From the NCBI GenBank assembly GCA_014800245.1, contig JAAVGM010000011.1, forward strand, positions 55,657 to 119,656: DNA of 64,000 bases, given 5' to 3'. Below are positions 8,132 through 16,331 of the stretch, piece after piece. The notes below the pieces were generated by a model, which saw only the letters and a program-made list of their open reading frames with translations, had not been told where the DNA came from and made no database searches. Source of the DNA: Bacteroidales bacterium. GTDB lineage: Bacteria > Bacteroidota > Bacteroidia > Bacteroidales > Muribaculaceae. Made by a program: the position numbers and the translations under genes. The stretch's first letter is position 1, and each line of letters opens with the position of its first letter.

Positions 8132-9469
8132 TTAGATGATACCCTGAGCCATCATAGCATCAGCAACTTTGAGGAAGCCTGCAATGTTGGCACCCTTCAT
8201 ATAGTTGATGTAGCCGTCGGGCTGAGTTCCGTGTTCTACACAAGCAGCGTGGATGTCGTGCATGATTGTGTGAAGCATCTCGTCAACCTTGGCAGCGCTC
8301 CACTGGAGATGCTCTGCATCCTGAGTCATCTCAAGACCTGATACTGCCACACCGCCTGCATTCACAGCCTTGCCGGGGCCGTAAGGGATCTTGTTCTCTA
8401 CGAATGTATCGATAGCCTCGGGAGTGCAACCCATGTTGGAAACTTCTGCTACCAAGAGCACTTTGTTTGCAACAAGCTGTTTTGCATCTTCGCCGTTAAG
8501 CTCGTTCTGAGTGGCGCAAGGAAGCGCGATATCCACTTTCTGCTCCCATGGTTTCTTGCCGGGGAAGAAAGTAGAACCGGGGAAACGATCTGCATAAGGA
8601 GCTACGATATCATTGCCGGATGCACGAAGCTCAAGCATATATTCGATCTTCTCTGCATCAAGACCGGCGGGATCGTAGATATATCCGTCAGGACCGGAAA
8701 TTGTCACTACCTTACCGCCAAGTTCAGTAGCCTTTGTTGCAGCACCCCAAGCCACATTGCCGAAGCCGGAGATAGCGATAGTCTTACCCTTGATATCTGT
8801 GCCAAGGTCGTTAAGCATGCTTGAAGTGAAATAGAGGGCTCCGAAACCTGTAGCCTCGGGACGGATACGGCTTCCGCCGAATGAGAGACCCTTGCCTGTA
8901 AATGTGCCGGTATTTTCGCGAGCGAGTTTCTTGTACATACCGTACATATAACCTACCTCACGGCCACCAACACCGATATCGCCTGCGGGAACGTCGCGAT
9001 CCGGACCAAGGTTACGCCAAAGCTCCATTACAAATGCCTGGCAGAAACGCATGATCTCAGCGTCGCTCTTGCCGCGAGGGCTGAAGTCGGAACCGCCCTT
9101 GCCGCCACCCATCGGAAGAGTGGTGAGAGCATTCTTGAAAGTCTGCTCGAAGCCGAGGAACTTAAGGATAGAAAGATTCACTGATGCGTGGAAACGGATA
9201 CCGCCCTTGTAGGGACCGATAGCGTTGTTAAACTGAACACGATAGCCGATGTTGTTCTGAACCTCACCTTGGTCGTCGGTCCAGGATACGCGGAATGTGA
9301 AGATTCTGTCGGGCTCAACCATACGCTCGATGATTTTTGCCTTCTCATATTCGGGATGCTGGTTGTAAACATCCTCTACAGAGAGAAGAACTTCTTTCAC
9401 TGCCTGGAGATACTCCTTTTCGCCTGGGTGCTTGGCCTCGAGATCGGCCATGATCTGATTAATGTTCAT
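8132..9469 (-). CDS. gdhA: NADP-type glutamate dehydrogenase
   Basis: 445 residues, the length of hexameric bacterial enzymes. Catalyses reversible reductive amination of 2-oxoglutarate with ammonia to glutamate in the cytosol. The catalytic lysine motif PMGGGKGG is at residues 119-126, preceded by the substrate-binding segment GPYKGGIRFH; the Rossmann glycine motif SGFGNVAWGAA is near residue 235. A plain promoter (TAAGTTTG, 9561-9554 on the minus strand) lies ~85 nt upstream of ATG 9469. It stands alone, with a terminator on its 3' side. NADP preference is inferred from the hexameric type. Confidence 0.95.
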   Translation of the reverse strand: MNINQIMADLEAKHPGEKEYLQAVKEVLLSVEDVYNQHPEYEKAKIIERMVEPDRIFTFRVSWTDDQGEVQNNIGYRVQFNNAIGPYKGGIRFHASVNLSILKFLGFEQTFKNALTTLPMGGGKGGSDFSPRGKSDAEIMRFCQAFVMELWRNLGPDRDVPAGDIGVGGREVGYMYGMYKKLARENTGTFTGKGLSFGGSRIRPEATGFGALYFTSSMLNDLGTDIKGKTIAISGFGNVAWGAATKATELGGKVVTISGPDGYIYDPAGLDAEKIEYMLELRASGNDIVAPYADRFPGSTFFPGKKPWEQKVDIALPCATQNELNGEDAKQLVANKVLLVAEVSNMGCTPEAIDTFVENKIPYGPGKAVNAGGVAVSGLEMTQDAEHLQWSAAKVDEMLHTIMHDIHAACVEHGTQPDGYINYMKGANIAGFLKVADAMMAQGII

Positions 9470-9659
9470 GTTATTCAGTATTTAGATTTACGGTCTTCTC
9501 CGGATTAGGATTCCTCATAATCCGAATTTAGATTATTGGTTATTCTGATGTTGCAAACTTACACCTTTTTTCAAACATCACCAAAAAAAAATATATGTTT
9601 AAAAACAGAAAAGGGAATCCTTTGTGAAATTATCCGAAATCTTTATTAAAGATACATCA

Positions 9660-9695
9660 AAAAGAAAAGGCCTCCCCTTTCGGGAAAGCCCTTTC
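9660..9695 (-). terminator. Terminator of the OmpA-like gene
   Basis: On the minus strand, AAAGGGCTTTCCC, loop GAAA, GGGGAGGCCTTT forms a long imperfect hairpin followed by a T-rich run, 23 bp after the porin stop codon. Confidence 0.7.
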
Positions 9696-9718
9696 AATAT
9701 TTATATTTATAATCTTTA

Positions 9719-10960
9719 TTACTTCTGAGTGAAGATTACGATACGGTTCCAGTCGTTAGTGCTGTAAGGCTGAACATCTGAACCATCATACTTAACTGTG
9801 AGACGGCTGCGGTCGATACCGTAAGTGTTTACGAGAGCGTCTGCAACAGCGTTAGCACGTTTTTCTGAGAGCTGGAGGTTGTAGTCTGCTGTACCTGTAT
9901 CCTTGTCTGCGTAACCAACAACCATGATCTTCTCGTTGGGGTTAGCCTTAAGCCACTCAGCCATGTTGTAGATGTTAACCTCTTCAGTAGGCATGATCTT
10001 AGCAGAGTTGATTGTGAAGCGTACAGTTGACATAAGAGGTGCGTTCACGCAGTCTTTCTGAACTGTTGCGGGAGGACAGGGAAGCTGTGACTGAAGGTTA
10101 GCAACTGTCTCGCCACATGCGATGAGCTCTGCACGAAGGTTGTTAACCTGGCCGTTGAGGGCTGCAATCTGAGATTCGTAGTCGCAAGCGTTGAAGTTGT
10201 TCCACTGACGGCCACCGATGTTGAAGTTGAAACCACCCATTACAGATACGTTAGCATCGATTGAGCTACCACCTGCATAGCCGTTCCAGTTGTCGCCGTA
10301 GAATGAAGCGCGAGCCTCAGCGAAGAAATCTACATATTTGCAGAGACGGAAGCGGAGCTGGAGACCTGCAGTAACAGGAAGTGTCCAAACTACGTTCTTA
10401 ACGTCACCGTGATCGTCGAATACGTTTGTTGCAGCTGCGGGCTGGTTGCCTCTTGCGTCGCGGATATCCCAGTTAGCGTCGCCACCAAGACCTACGAACG
10501 GAATAAGAGAGAATACGCGGTTGCTGTTCGGACCCTTGATTGAGTTGAACATATCCCACATCAACTCTGCCTGAAGCTGTGCATGCTTTGAACGAGTCCA
10601 ACCGTTAGTGCCGTTTGAAGAAAGAGCCTGCTCCCAGTGAAGCGCACCGCCCATAGCTTTGATGCGGAAACCTACATAAGGTGATACCCAGCGGCCGAAA
10701 CCGAAACCGTACTGTGCAGTGATTTCCTTTCTCTGTACGATAGGATTGTTGCTGCGCTCTACGAAGGGCTCTACAACACCTGCGCTCAACTCGATGAACC
10801 AGTTGTTGCGCCAGTTGGAATAATAATGAGTTGTGTTGTCGCAGTTGAATTCAGTCACTGTTGTGGCCTCTTCAACAAAAACATCCTGTGCGTTTGCAGG
10901 AGCTGCTACTCCAAGTGCGCCTGCAACTGCCATTGCGTAGTAAAGATTCTTAGCTTTCAT
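9719..10960 (-). CDS. OmpA-family outer-membrane porin/peptidoglycan-binding protein
   Basis: 413 residues with a signal peptide ending PANAQ (residue 25). Residues ~45-255 form the beta-barrel (NWFIELSAGVVEPF ... VMGGFNFNIGG). A coiled-coil linker follows (ESQIAALNGQVNNLRAELIACGETVANLQSQL). The C-terminal OmpA domain (residues ~310-413) carries the peptidoglycan-binding features NSAKIMPTEEVNIYNMAEWL, GYADKDTG and LSEKRANAVADAL. It tethers the outer membrane to the wall. Codon use looks strongly biased, which suggests a very abundant protein. A long AT-rich region with its promoter lies upstream. Confidence 0.92.
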   Translation of the reverse strand: MKAKNLYYAMAVAGALGVAAPANAQDVFVEEATTVTEFNCDNTTHYYSNWRNNWFIELSAGVVEPFVERSNNPIVQRKEITAQYGFGFGRWVSPYVGFRIKAMGGALHWEQALSSNGTNGWTRSKHAQLQAELMWDMFNSIKGPNSNRVFSLIPFVGLGGDANWDIRDARGNQPAAATNVFDDHGDVKNVVWTLPVTAGLQLRFRLCKYVDFFAEARASFYGDNWNGYAGGSSIDANVSVMGGFNFNIGGRQWNNFNACDYESQIAALNGQVNNLRAELIACGETVANLQSQLPCPPATVQKDCVNAPLMSTVRFTINSAKIMPTEEVNIYNMAEWLKANPNEKIMVVGYADKDTGTADYNLQLSEKRANAVADALVNTYGIDRSRLTVKYDGSDVQPYSTNDWNRIVIFTQK

Positions 10961-11408
10961 AATTATAACTTTTAATTATTATTTTCAATGTCAATTTCGG
11001 GTTGCGAAATTATACATATTTAACATACAAATCTTTTTCTTTGTTTTAGGAATCGTAATATTTTTTAAAATCTTTTTTCTTACTCCGCTTCATTCTTTTG
11101 AGAATCAAGCATTTCTGCAATAAGATTTTTTTACACTTTTTTCTTATTTTCCTGTCACAAAAGTGGAATCTAATCTTTTTGACTCTGCTTTCAAGCAAAA
11201 AGTTTAATCCCGATGTTTTAACTTTCCATATATTTTAACTAATTTTGGAGTGCTAAAACTTTTCCTCTCGGGATTCAGGTGGCAAAATTAACATTTTTTT
11301 TATTAATTTCAAAAAAAACATCTGTTTTTGATTAAAAAATTATTGATATAGTGTGGATTTCATAGTGTTTTTCACAATTTATTATGTTTTTCCTGCTATT
11401 TCCAAGTC
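10961..11408. other. AT-rich intergenic region between divergent genes
   Basis: 448 bp with no credible gene. The minus-strand OmpA promoter is probably TAATTTCG (near 11013-11006) with a TTTG about 20 nt further up. The rest is poly-A/T tracts, common upstream of highly expressed genes in this phylum. I could not identify a clear plus-strand promoter for the M23-like gene. Confidence 0.4.
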
Positions 11409-12302
11409 ATGAAGCATAAAAGTGGTAAAATAAGAATTACGATTGAGAATGAATCCAACCTCACTTCTATTGTTGACACGTCGTTGTCAAGATGGTCGCT
11501 GGCGGGTGCTGCTCTCATCGTGGTGGCGCTTATGATCTTCATCGGCACCCTTATTGTTCTTTTGACCCCTATTCATACTCTCCTTCCGGGATATTTGAAG
11601 GAGAATCAGAGAGCTGCCACAGAGGAAAACCTTTTGCGACTCGACTCTCTCCATAATGTATATGAGACCAACCAACGGTATATCCGGAATTTTCTTCGTA
11701 TCACTGATATCGACCGCCTGCCGATGGATACCACCGACTCGTTTGGCGATACCATCCCCCCGATAGTGAAGGATTCTCTGATGCTCCCTTCTTCGCGCGA
11801 ACGTAAATTTGTGCAGCGAATGGAGGAGCAGGAGAGATTTAATATCTCGGTCTTGGCTCCTTTGGCTGCAGATGGGATGGTCTTCTCCTCCCCTTCCGAC
11901 CTTGGCATCTTCTCTTCTGATTCAAAAGAATCGGAAATCGGGGAAATATTATTGCCTCAAGACGGAGCAGTGCTCAGCGTGGCGGATGGCACAGTGATTG
12001 CTTCCTATTATTCGCCGGCTGATAAGGGGTATGTGATGCTCATTCAGCACGACCGTGGCTTCGTGTCGCGTTATTCTCATCTCGGCGCGCCTTTAGCCAA
12101 TGTCGGCGAAAGCGTCGAGGCTGCCCAATGCATCGCCGCCCCGACCCCTCCGGACAGCCGCGGGAGGCGCACTATATATATAAGGATGTGGCATAATGCC
12201 ATTCCGGTGGTGCCTTATAAGTTTATCCACGATAAAGAAATTGAAAATAAAATAGAGACATTTTCTTCCGACAATTCTTTTGAAGCGCCGAGGGGAAGAT
12301 GA
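11409..12302 (+). CDS. Degenerate M23/LytM-domain membrane protein
   Basis: 297 residues with one N-terminal membrane segment (residues ~32-57, LAGAALIVVALMIFIGTLIVLL), a helical/coiled periplasmic region, and a C-terminal LytM-like domain (residues ~175-275: LPQDGAVLSVADGTVIASYY ... GYVMLIQHDRGFVSRYSHLG). Active LytM endopeptidases need an HxxxD and a final HxH zinc motif; neither is visible, since ILLPQDG replaces the first and RTIYIRMWHN the second. It is therefore probably a non-catalytic regulator like EnvC/NlpD-type factors (inference). Its TGA overlaps an ATG of dxr (ATGA at 12299), pointing to co-transcription. Confidence 0.8.
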   Translation: MKHKSGKIRITIENESNLTSIVDTSLSRWSLAGAALIVVALMIFIGTLIVLLTPIHTLLPGYLKENQRAATEENLLRLDSLHNVYETNQRYIRNFLRITDIDRLPMDTTDSFGDTIPPIVKDSLMLPSSRERKFVQRMEEQERFNISVLAPLAADGMVFSSPSDLGIFSSDSKESEIGEILLPQDGAVLSVADGTVIASYYSPADKGYVMLIQHDRGFVSRYSHLGAPLANVGESVEAAQCIAAPTPPDSRGRRTIYIRMWHNAIPVVPYKFIHDKEIENKIETFSSDNSFEAPRGR

Positions 12303-12328
12303 CTCGGAGATTGAATCTGACTAACACT

Positions 12329-13501
12329 ATGGAAGAATCCAAAAGAAACATAGCAATCTTAGGGAGCACCGGGAGCATAGGCACCCAGACTCTTGATATC
12401 ATATCCGAAAATCCCGGTCTGTTCAAGGCTTCAGTTCTTACAGCTGCCCGAAATTGGGAACTTCTCGCCGCTCAAGCTCGTAAGTTTCTTCCTTCGGTTG
12501 TTGTGATTGCCCGTGAAGAGTTTCTTGCCCCTTTAAGGGAGGCTCTCTCCGATCTCCCCATCAAAGTTTGGGCGGGCGCTGAGGCTATTGCAGAGGCAGC
12601 CGCTTTGCCGGAGAACGACACTGTGGTCACTGCAATGGTGGGATACAGCGGGCTGATCCCAACAGTAAAGGCCATAAAAGCCGGAAAAAGAATAGCCTTG
12701 GCAAATAAGGAGACGTTAGTAGTGGCCGGAGAGGTGATTACTAAACTTTTAGCTGAATATGACTCGGAAATAGTGCCGGTGGATAGCGAGCATTCTGCAA
12801 TCTTCCAGTCCCTGATGGGGGAACAAAGATCGCAGGCCTCCAAGATTATCCTTACCGCATCCGGCGGACCTTTCCGCACAAAAAGCCTTGCAGATCTTGA
12901 GAATGTGTCAGTGAAAGATGCTCTCCGTCATCCTAATTGGTCGATGGGTGCGAAGGTGACGATTGATTCGGCATCTATGATGAATAAGGGCTTTGAGATG
13001 ATAGAGGCTAAATGGCTCTTTGATTTCGAACCGAAAGATATAGAGATTGTGGTGCATCCCCAATCTATAGTGCATTCTATGGTGGAATTTATCGACGGCT
13101 CAATAAAGGCTCAGCTCGGCACTCCCGATATGCGCATCCCTATATCGCTCGCCTTAGGATATCCCGACCGCATAAAATCCCCACGCCCTTCGCTGACACT
13201 CGGCCAATATGCGAATCTTACTTTCGAAAAACCGGATTACGAAAAATTCCCGCTCTTAGGGCTTGCATTTGAGGCTATCAATAAGGGGGGAAATATGCCT
13301 TGCATCTTGAATGCCGCCAACGAAAGGGCCGTGGCTGCTTTCCTGGCGGAGAAGATACGGTTTGTGGATATGCCCCGATTTGTGGAGGAGGTGATGCAGG
13401 CTGCTCCCTTTGTTGATGCTCCGGATCTTCAACAGCTCGTGAAGTCAAATTCCATCGCTTTGGAAATTGCAGATGAGAAGATAAAAAAATATATCATCTG
13501 A
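12329..13501 (+). CDS. dxr: 1-deoxy-D-xylulose 5-phosphate reductoisomerase
   Basis: 390 residues from ATG 12329, which begins directly before the NADPH-binding motif (RNIAILGSTGSIGTQTLDII). An upstream in-frame ATG at 12299 overlaps the previous stop and would add ten residues, so the start is not settled. Converts DXP to MEP in the non-mevalonate isoprenoid pathway. Metal and substrate motifs are present: PVDSEHSAIFQ and the flexible loop HPNWSMGAKVTIDSASMMNKG. Followed by rseP, a common order in Bacteroidota. Confidence 0.96.
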   Translation: MEESKRNIAILGSTGSIGTQTLDIISENPGLFKASVLTAARNWELLAAQARKFLPSVVVIAREEFLAPLREALSDLPIKVWAGAEAIAEAAALPENDTVVTAMVGYSGLIPTVKAIKAGKRIALANKETLVVAGEVITKLLAEYDSEIVPVDSEHSAIFQSLMGEQRSQASKIILTASGGPFRTKSLADLENVSVKDALRHPNWSMGAKVTIDSASMMNKGFEMIEAKWLFDFEPKDIEIVVHPQSIVHSMVEFIDGSIKAQLGTPDMRIPISLALGYPDRIKSPRPSLTLGQYANLTFEKPDYEKFPLLGLAFEAINKGGNMPCILNAANERAVAAFLAEKIRFVDMPRFVEEVMQAAPFVDAPDLQQLVKSNSIALEIADEKIKKYII

Positions 13502-13576
13502 TTGTCCGTTCTAAATTCAGGGAAGGAACTGAGTTCGTCCCCCAAAAAGTAAAAAACATTATTCATTTATTATATA

Positions 13577-15049
13577 GTGGAAACATTCCTTATAAAAGCC
13601 GCCCAGTTGATTCTGGCGTTTGCAATTCTTGTGATCATCCATGAGTTCGGTCATTTCCTTTTCGCCCGCATTTTCGGCGTGAAGGTGGAGAAATTTTATA
13701 TTTTCTTCGATCCATGGAAAGAGATTTTCAAATGGAAACCGAATAAATATATCGGATTCTTCGGAAAAACAAAAAGTATTGAAAAAAACAGCGGCAATGA
13801 TCAAGCTGCCCATGACGGAGAAAATTGCTCTGATATAAAATCTGAAGAGGAGGAAAAGGATTCCTTCTGGGGCAACACTGAATATGGCATCGGATGGCTC
13901 CCTTTGGGAGGATATTGCAAGATTGCCGGTATGGTGGATGAATCCATGGATACAGAGCAATTGAAACGTGAACCTCAGAAATGGGAGTTTCGATCCAAGC
14001 CGGCTTGGCAACGTCTCCTTATCATGATTGCCGGAGTGCTTTTCAATTTCTTGCTCGCTATTATTATATATGCAGGCATCGTTTATGCCACCGGCGAGAA
14101 ATACGTACCTTTCCGGGATGCAAAAATGGGTATGGAGTATTCCGGGGAAGCCCGCAAGATCGGTTTTCATAACGGAGATATCCCCATCAAGGCTGATGGC
14201 AAGGAACTTGACAAACCATCGGAGGCCTTCATGGAGATGATGCAGGCTAAGACGGTGACCGTGCTCCGCGACGGCAAGGAAGTGAATATCTCTATCCCCG
14301 AAAAATTTATCTTCACCATGGAAGAGGAGGCGAAGAGCGATACAGCCACTATAGCTTTCTTCACATATCGCTTTCCGGCGAAGGTGACGCAGGTGGTCAC
14401 AGGTGAAGGTGCTGCTAAGGCCGGAATCGAGGTTGGCGACCAATTTATCGCCGTGGATACAATCCCCACCCCCACCCTTCTCTCTTTCCAGTCGGCTCTG
14501 AAAAACAGGGATAATCAGAAGGTGAATGTCACTATCGCACGCACCGTTGATTCCAAGACCGACACCCTGACCCTCCCCGTGCAGCTCTCTTCGGCTTCGA
14601 AGATGGGTATCGGATTGGAGGTGGATCCTTCTGCCTTCTTCGACTCAAAGGAGATAAAGTATTCCCTCTTACAATCAATTCCGCGAGGGATAGAGATGGG
14701 CACCGACAAACTGACCGCTTATGCCAAATCCATGAAGATGGTCTTCACCAAGGAGGGTGCCAACTCCATCGGGGGATTCGGATCTTTGGGTGCGATCTTC
14801 CCTGAGAAATGGAATTGGATTGCATTCTGGAACATTGCGGCATTCCTTTCCGTGGCTCTTGCTTTCATGAATATCCTTCCCATCCCGGCTCTCGACGGAG
14901 GACATGTGCTTTTCCTTCTCTATGAGGTGGTGACAGGTCGCAAGCCGAGCGATAAATTTCTTGAATATGCACAGATCACAGGGATGGTGCTTCTTATCCT
15001 GCTCCTTGTATATGCCAACGGAATGGATATCGTGCGCCTTTTCAAATAA
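13577..15049 (+). CDS. rseP: RseP-type site-2 intramembrane metalloprotease
   Basis: 490 residues starting at GTG 13577; no better start is in frame. The first membrane helix contains the zinc site HEFGH (residues 22-26), and a later helix carries the partner motif ALDGGH. Between them are PDZ-like segments (FPAKVTQVVTGEGAAKAGIEVGD). RseP proteases cut anti-sigma factors and remnant signal peptides within the membrane. An acidic, hydrophilic insert (residues ~70-100, SIEKNSGNDQAAHDGENCSD and following) separates the first helix from the next motif and makes the protein longer than the E. coli enzyme. It lies 75 bp after dxr, probably in the same operon. Confidence 0.92.
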   Translation: METFLIKAAQLILAFAILVIIHEFGHFLFARIFGVKVEKFYIFFDPWKEIFKWKPNKYIGFFGKTKSIEKNSGNDQAAHDGENCSDIKSEEEEKDSFWGNTEYGIGWLPLGGYCKIAGMVDESMDTEQLKREPQKWEFRSKPAWQRLLIMIAGVLFNFLLAIIIYAGIVYATGEKYVPFRDAKMGMEYSGEARKIGFHNGDIPIKADGKELDKPSEAFMEMMQAKTVTVLRDGKEVNISIPEKFIFTMEEEAKSDTATIAFFTYRFPAKVTQVVTGEGAAKAGIEVGDQFIAVDTIPTPTLLSFQSALKNRDNQKVNVTIARTVDSKTDTLTLPVQLSSASKMGIGLEVDPSAFFDSKEIKYSLLQSIPRGIEMGTDKLTAYAKSMKMVFTKEGANSIGGFGSLGAIFPEKWNWIAFWNIAAFLSVALAFMNILPIPALDGGHVLFLLYEVVTGRKPSDKFLEYAQITGMVLLILLLVYANGMDIVRLFK

Positions 15050-15113
15050 TTCTGAATTCAGATATAGATAATTGAACATACAGACAGACAGCTTTTCACC
15101 TGTCAGAATAATT

Positions 15114-16298
15114 ATGAGCAATAAAATCATAAAGCTAAAGCCGGGCAAGGAGGAGTCGCTCCTGCGTCATCACCCCTGGGTGTTCTCCGGAGCCATCGCT
15201 TCGCTCCCTAAGGAGATTGAAGAGGGGGAAGAGGTCACAGTGACCGACAGCAAGGGGAATGTGCTCGGCACAGGACATTATCAGATCGGATCAATCACGG
15301 TCCGTATTCTTGAATTTGGCACCGACCGACTTTCAGAAGATTTCTTCGAACGTCGTCTTAGAAGCGCTTTTGCCTTGCGCCGGTCGTTAGGACTGATTCG
15401 TGAGGATAACACCTGCTTCCGCCTTGTGCATGGAGAGGGGGATTTCCTTCCTGGTCTTGTGGTGGATGTATATGGCGATACGGCTGTGGTGCAGGCTCAC
15501 TCTCCGGGTATGCATTTCGCTCGCCGCAAGGTGGCGGATGCTTTGACCCTCATTCCGGATGCAAGAATCAGGAACGTATATTATAAGTCGGAGACTACTC
15601 TCCCCTATAAGGCTCATCTCGACCCGGAAAATGAGTATCTTATCGGAAGTTATGATGGAAATATAGCCTTGGAGAATGGGTTGCAGTTTAATATCGACTG
15701 GCTGAAAGGACAGAAGACCGGTTTCTTTGTGGATCAGCGAGAAAACCGTGCCCTGCTTGAGAAATTTGCAAAAGGGCGCAAGGTGCTGAATATGTTCTGC
15801 TACACCGGCGGATTCTCGGTCTATGCCATGCGCGGAGGGGCTTTGTCGGTGGATTCGGTGGATTCCTCCTCTAAGGCCGTGGCTCTTACGGATGCAAATA
15901 TCGACCTTAATTTCCCGGGAGATCCCCGTCATCACACTCATGACACCGATGCTTTCAAATTCCTCTCCGACATGAAAAAGGATGAGTATGATCTCATAAT
16001 TCTTGATCCTCCCGCTTTTGCCAAGCATCGCTCGGCCATAAAGAATGGATTAATCGGCTATCGCAAACTCAACGGCAAGGCATTTGAAAAGATAAAGCCG
16101 GGGGGAATACTCTTTACCTTCTCCTGCTCGCAGGCAATCACTAAGGAGATGTTCCGCCTTGCTGTGTTCAGCGCAGCGGCTAAGTCGGGAAGAAGGGTCA
16201 GAATCCTTCATCAGCTCACCCAGCCTGCCGATCATCCTGTGGATATATCCCATCCGGAGGGTGAATATCTTAAAGGATTGGTATTGTACGTAGAGTAA
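15114..16298 (+). CDS. Class I rRNA methyltransferase with PUA domain (RlmI-like)
   Basis: 394 residues from ATG 15114; a TTG 42 bp upstream also opens the frame but adds a tail without family resemblance. Residues ~1-75 form a PUA RNA-binding domain (KPGKEESLLRHHPWVFSGAI). The SAM-binding domain has VLNMFCYTGGFSVYA and the catalytic-region motifs DPPAFAKHR and FSCSQ, where the cysteine is characteristic of RlmI-type 23S rRNA m5C methyltransferases. The exact target base cannot be read. It lies 64 bp after rseP on the same strand. Confidence 0.88.
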   Translation: MSNKIIKLKPGKEESLLRHHPWVFSGAIASLPKEIEEGEEVTVTDSKGNVLGTGHYQIGSITVRILEFGTDRLSEDFFERRLRSAFALRRSLGLIREDNTCFRLVHGEGDFLPGLVVDVYGDTAVVQAHSPGMHFARRKVADALTLIPDARIRNVYYKSETTLPYKAHLDPENEYLIGSYDGNIALENGLQFNIDWLKGQKTGFFVDQRENRALLEKFAKGRKVLNMFCYTGGFSVYAMRGGALSVDSVDSSSKAVALTDANIDLNFPGDPRHHTHDTDAFKFLSDMKKDEYDLIILDPPAFAKHRSAIKNGLIGYRKLNGKAFEKIKPGGILFTFSCSQAITKEMFRLAVFSAAAKSGRRVRILHQLTQPADHPVDISHPEGEYLKGLVLYVE

Positions 16299-16331
16299 TT
16301 TTGGAAACATACGGAGAATAATTTTACAGAA

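Noticed and set aside
13559..14443. 294-codon open frame on the minus strand opposite rseP
   Set aside because: It is antisense to a clearly conserved protease and its translation lacks any domain pattern; a shadow of a biased codon usage.
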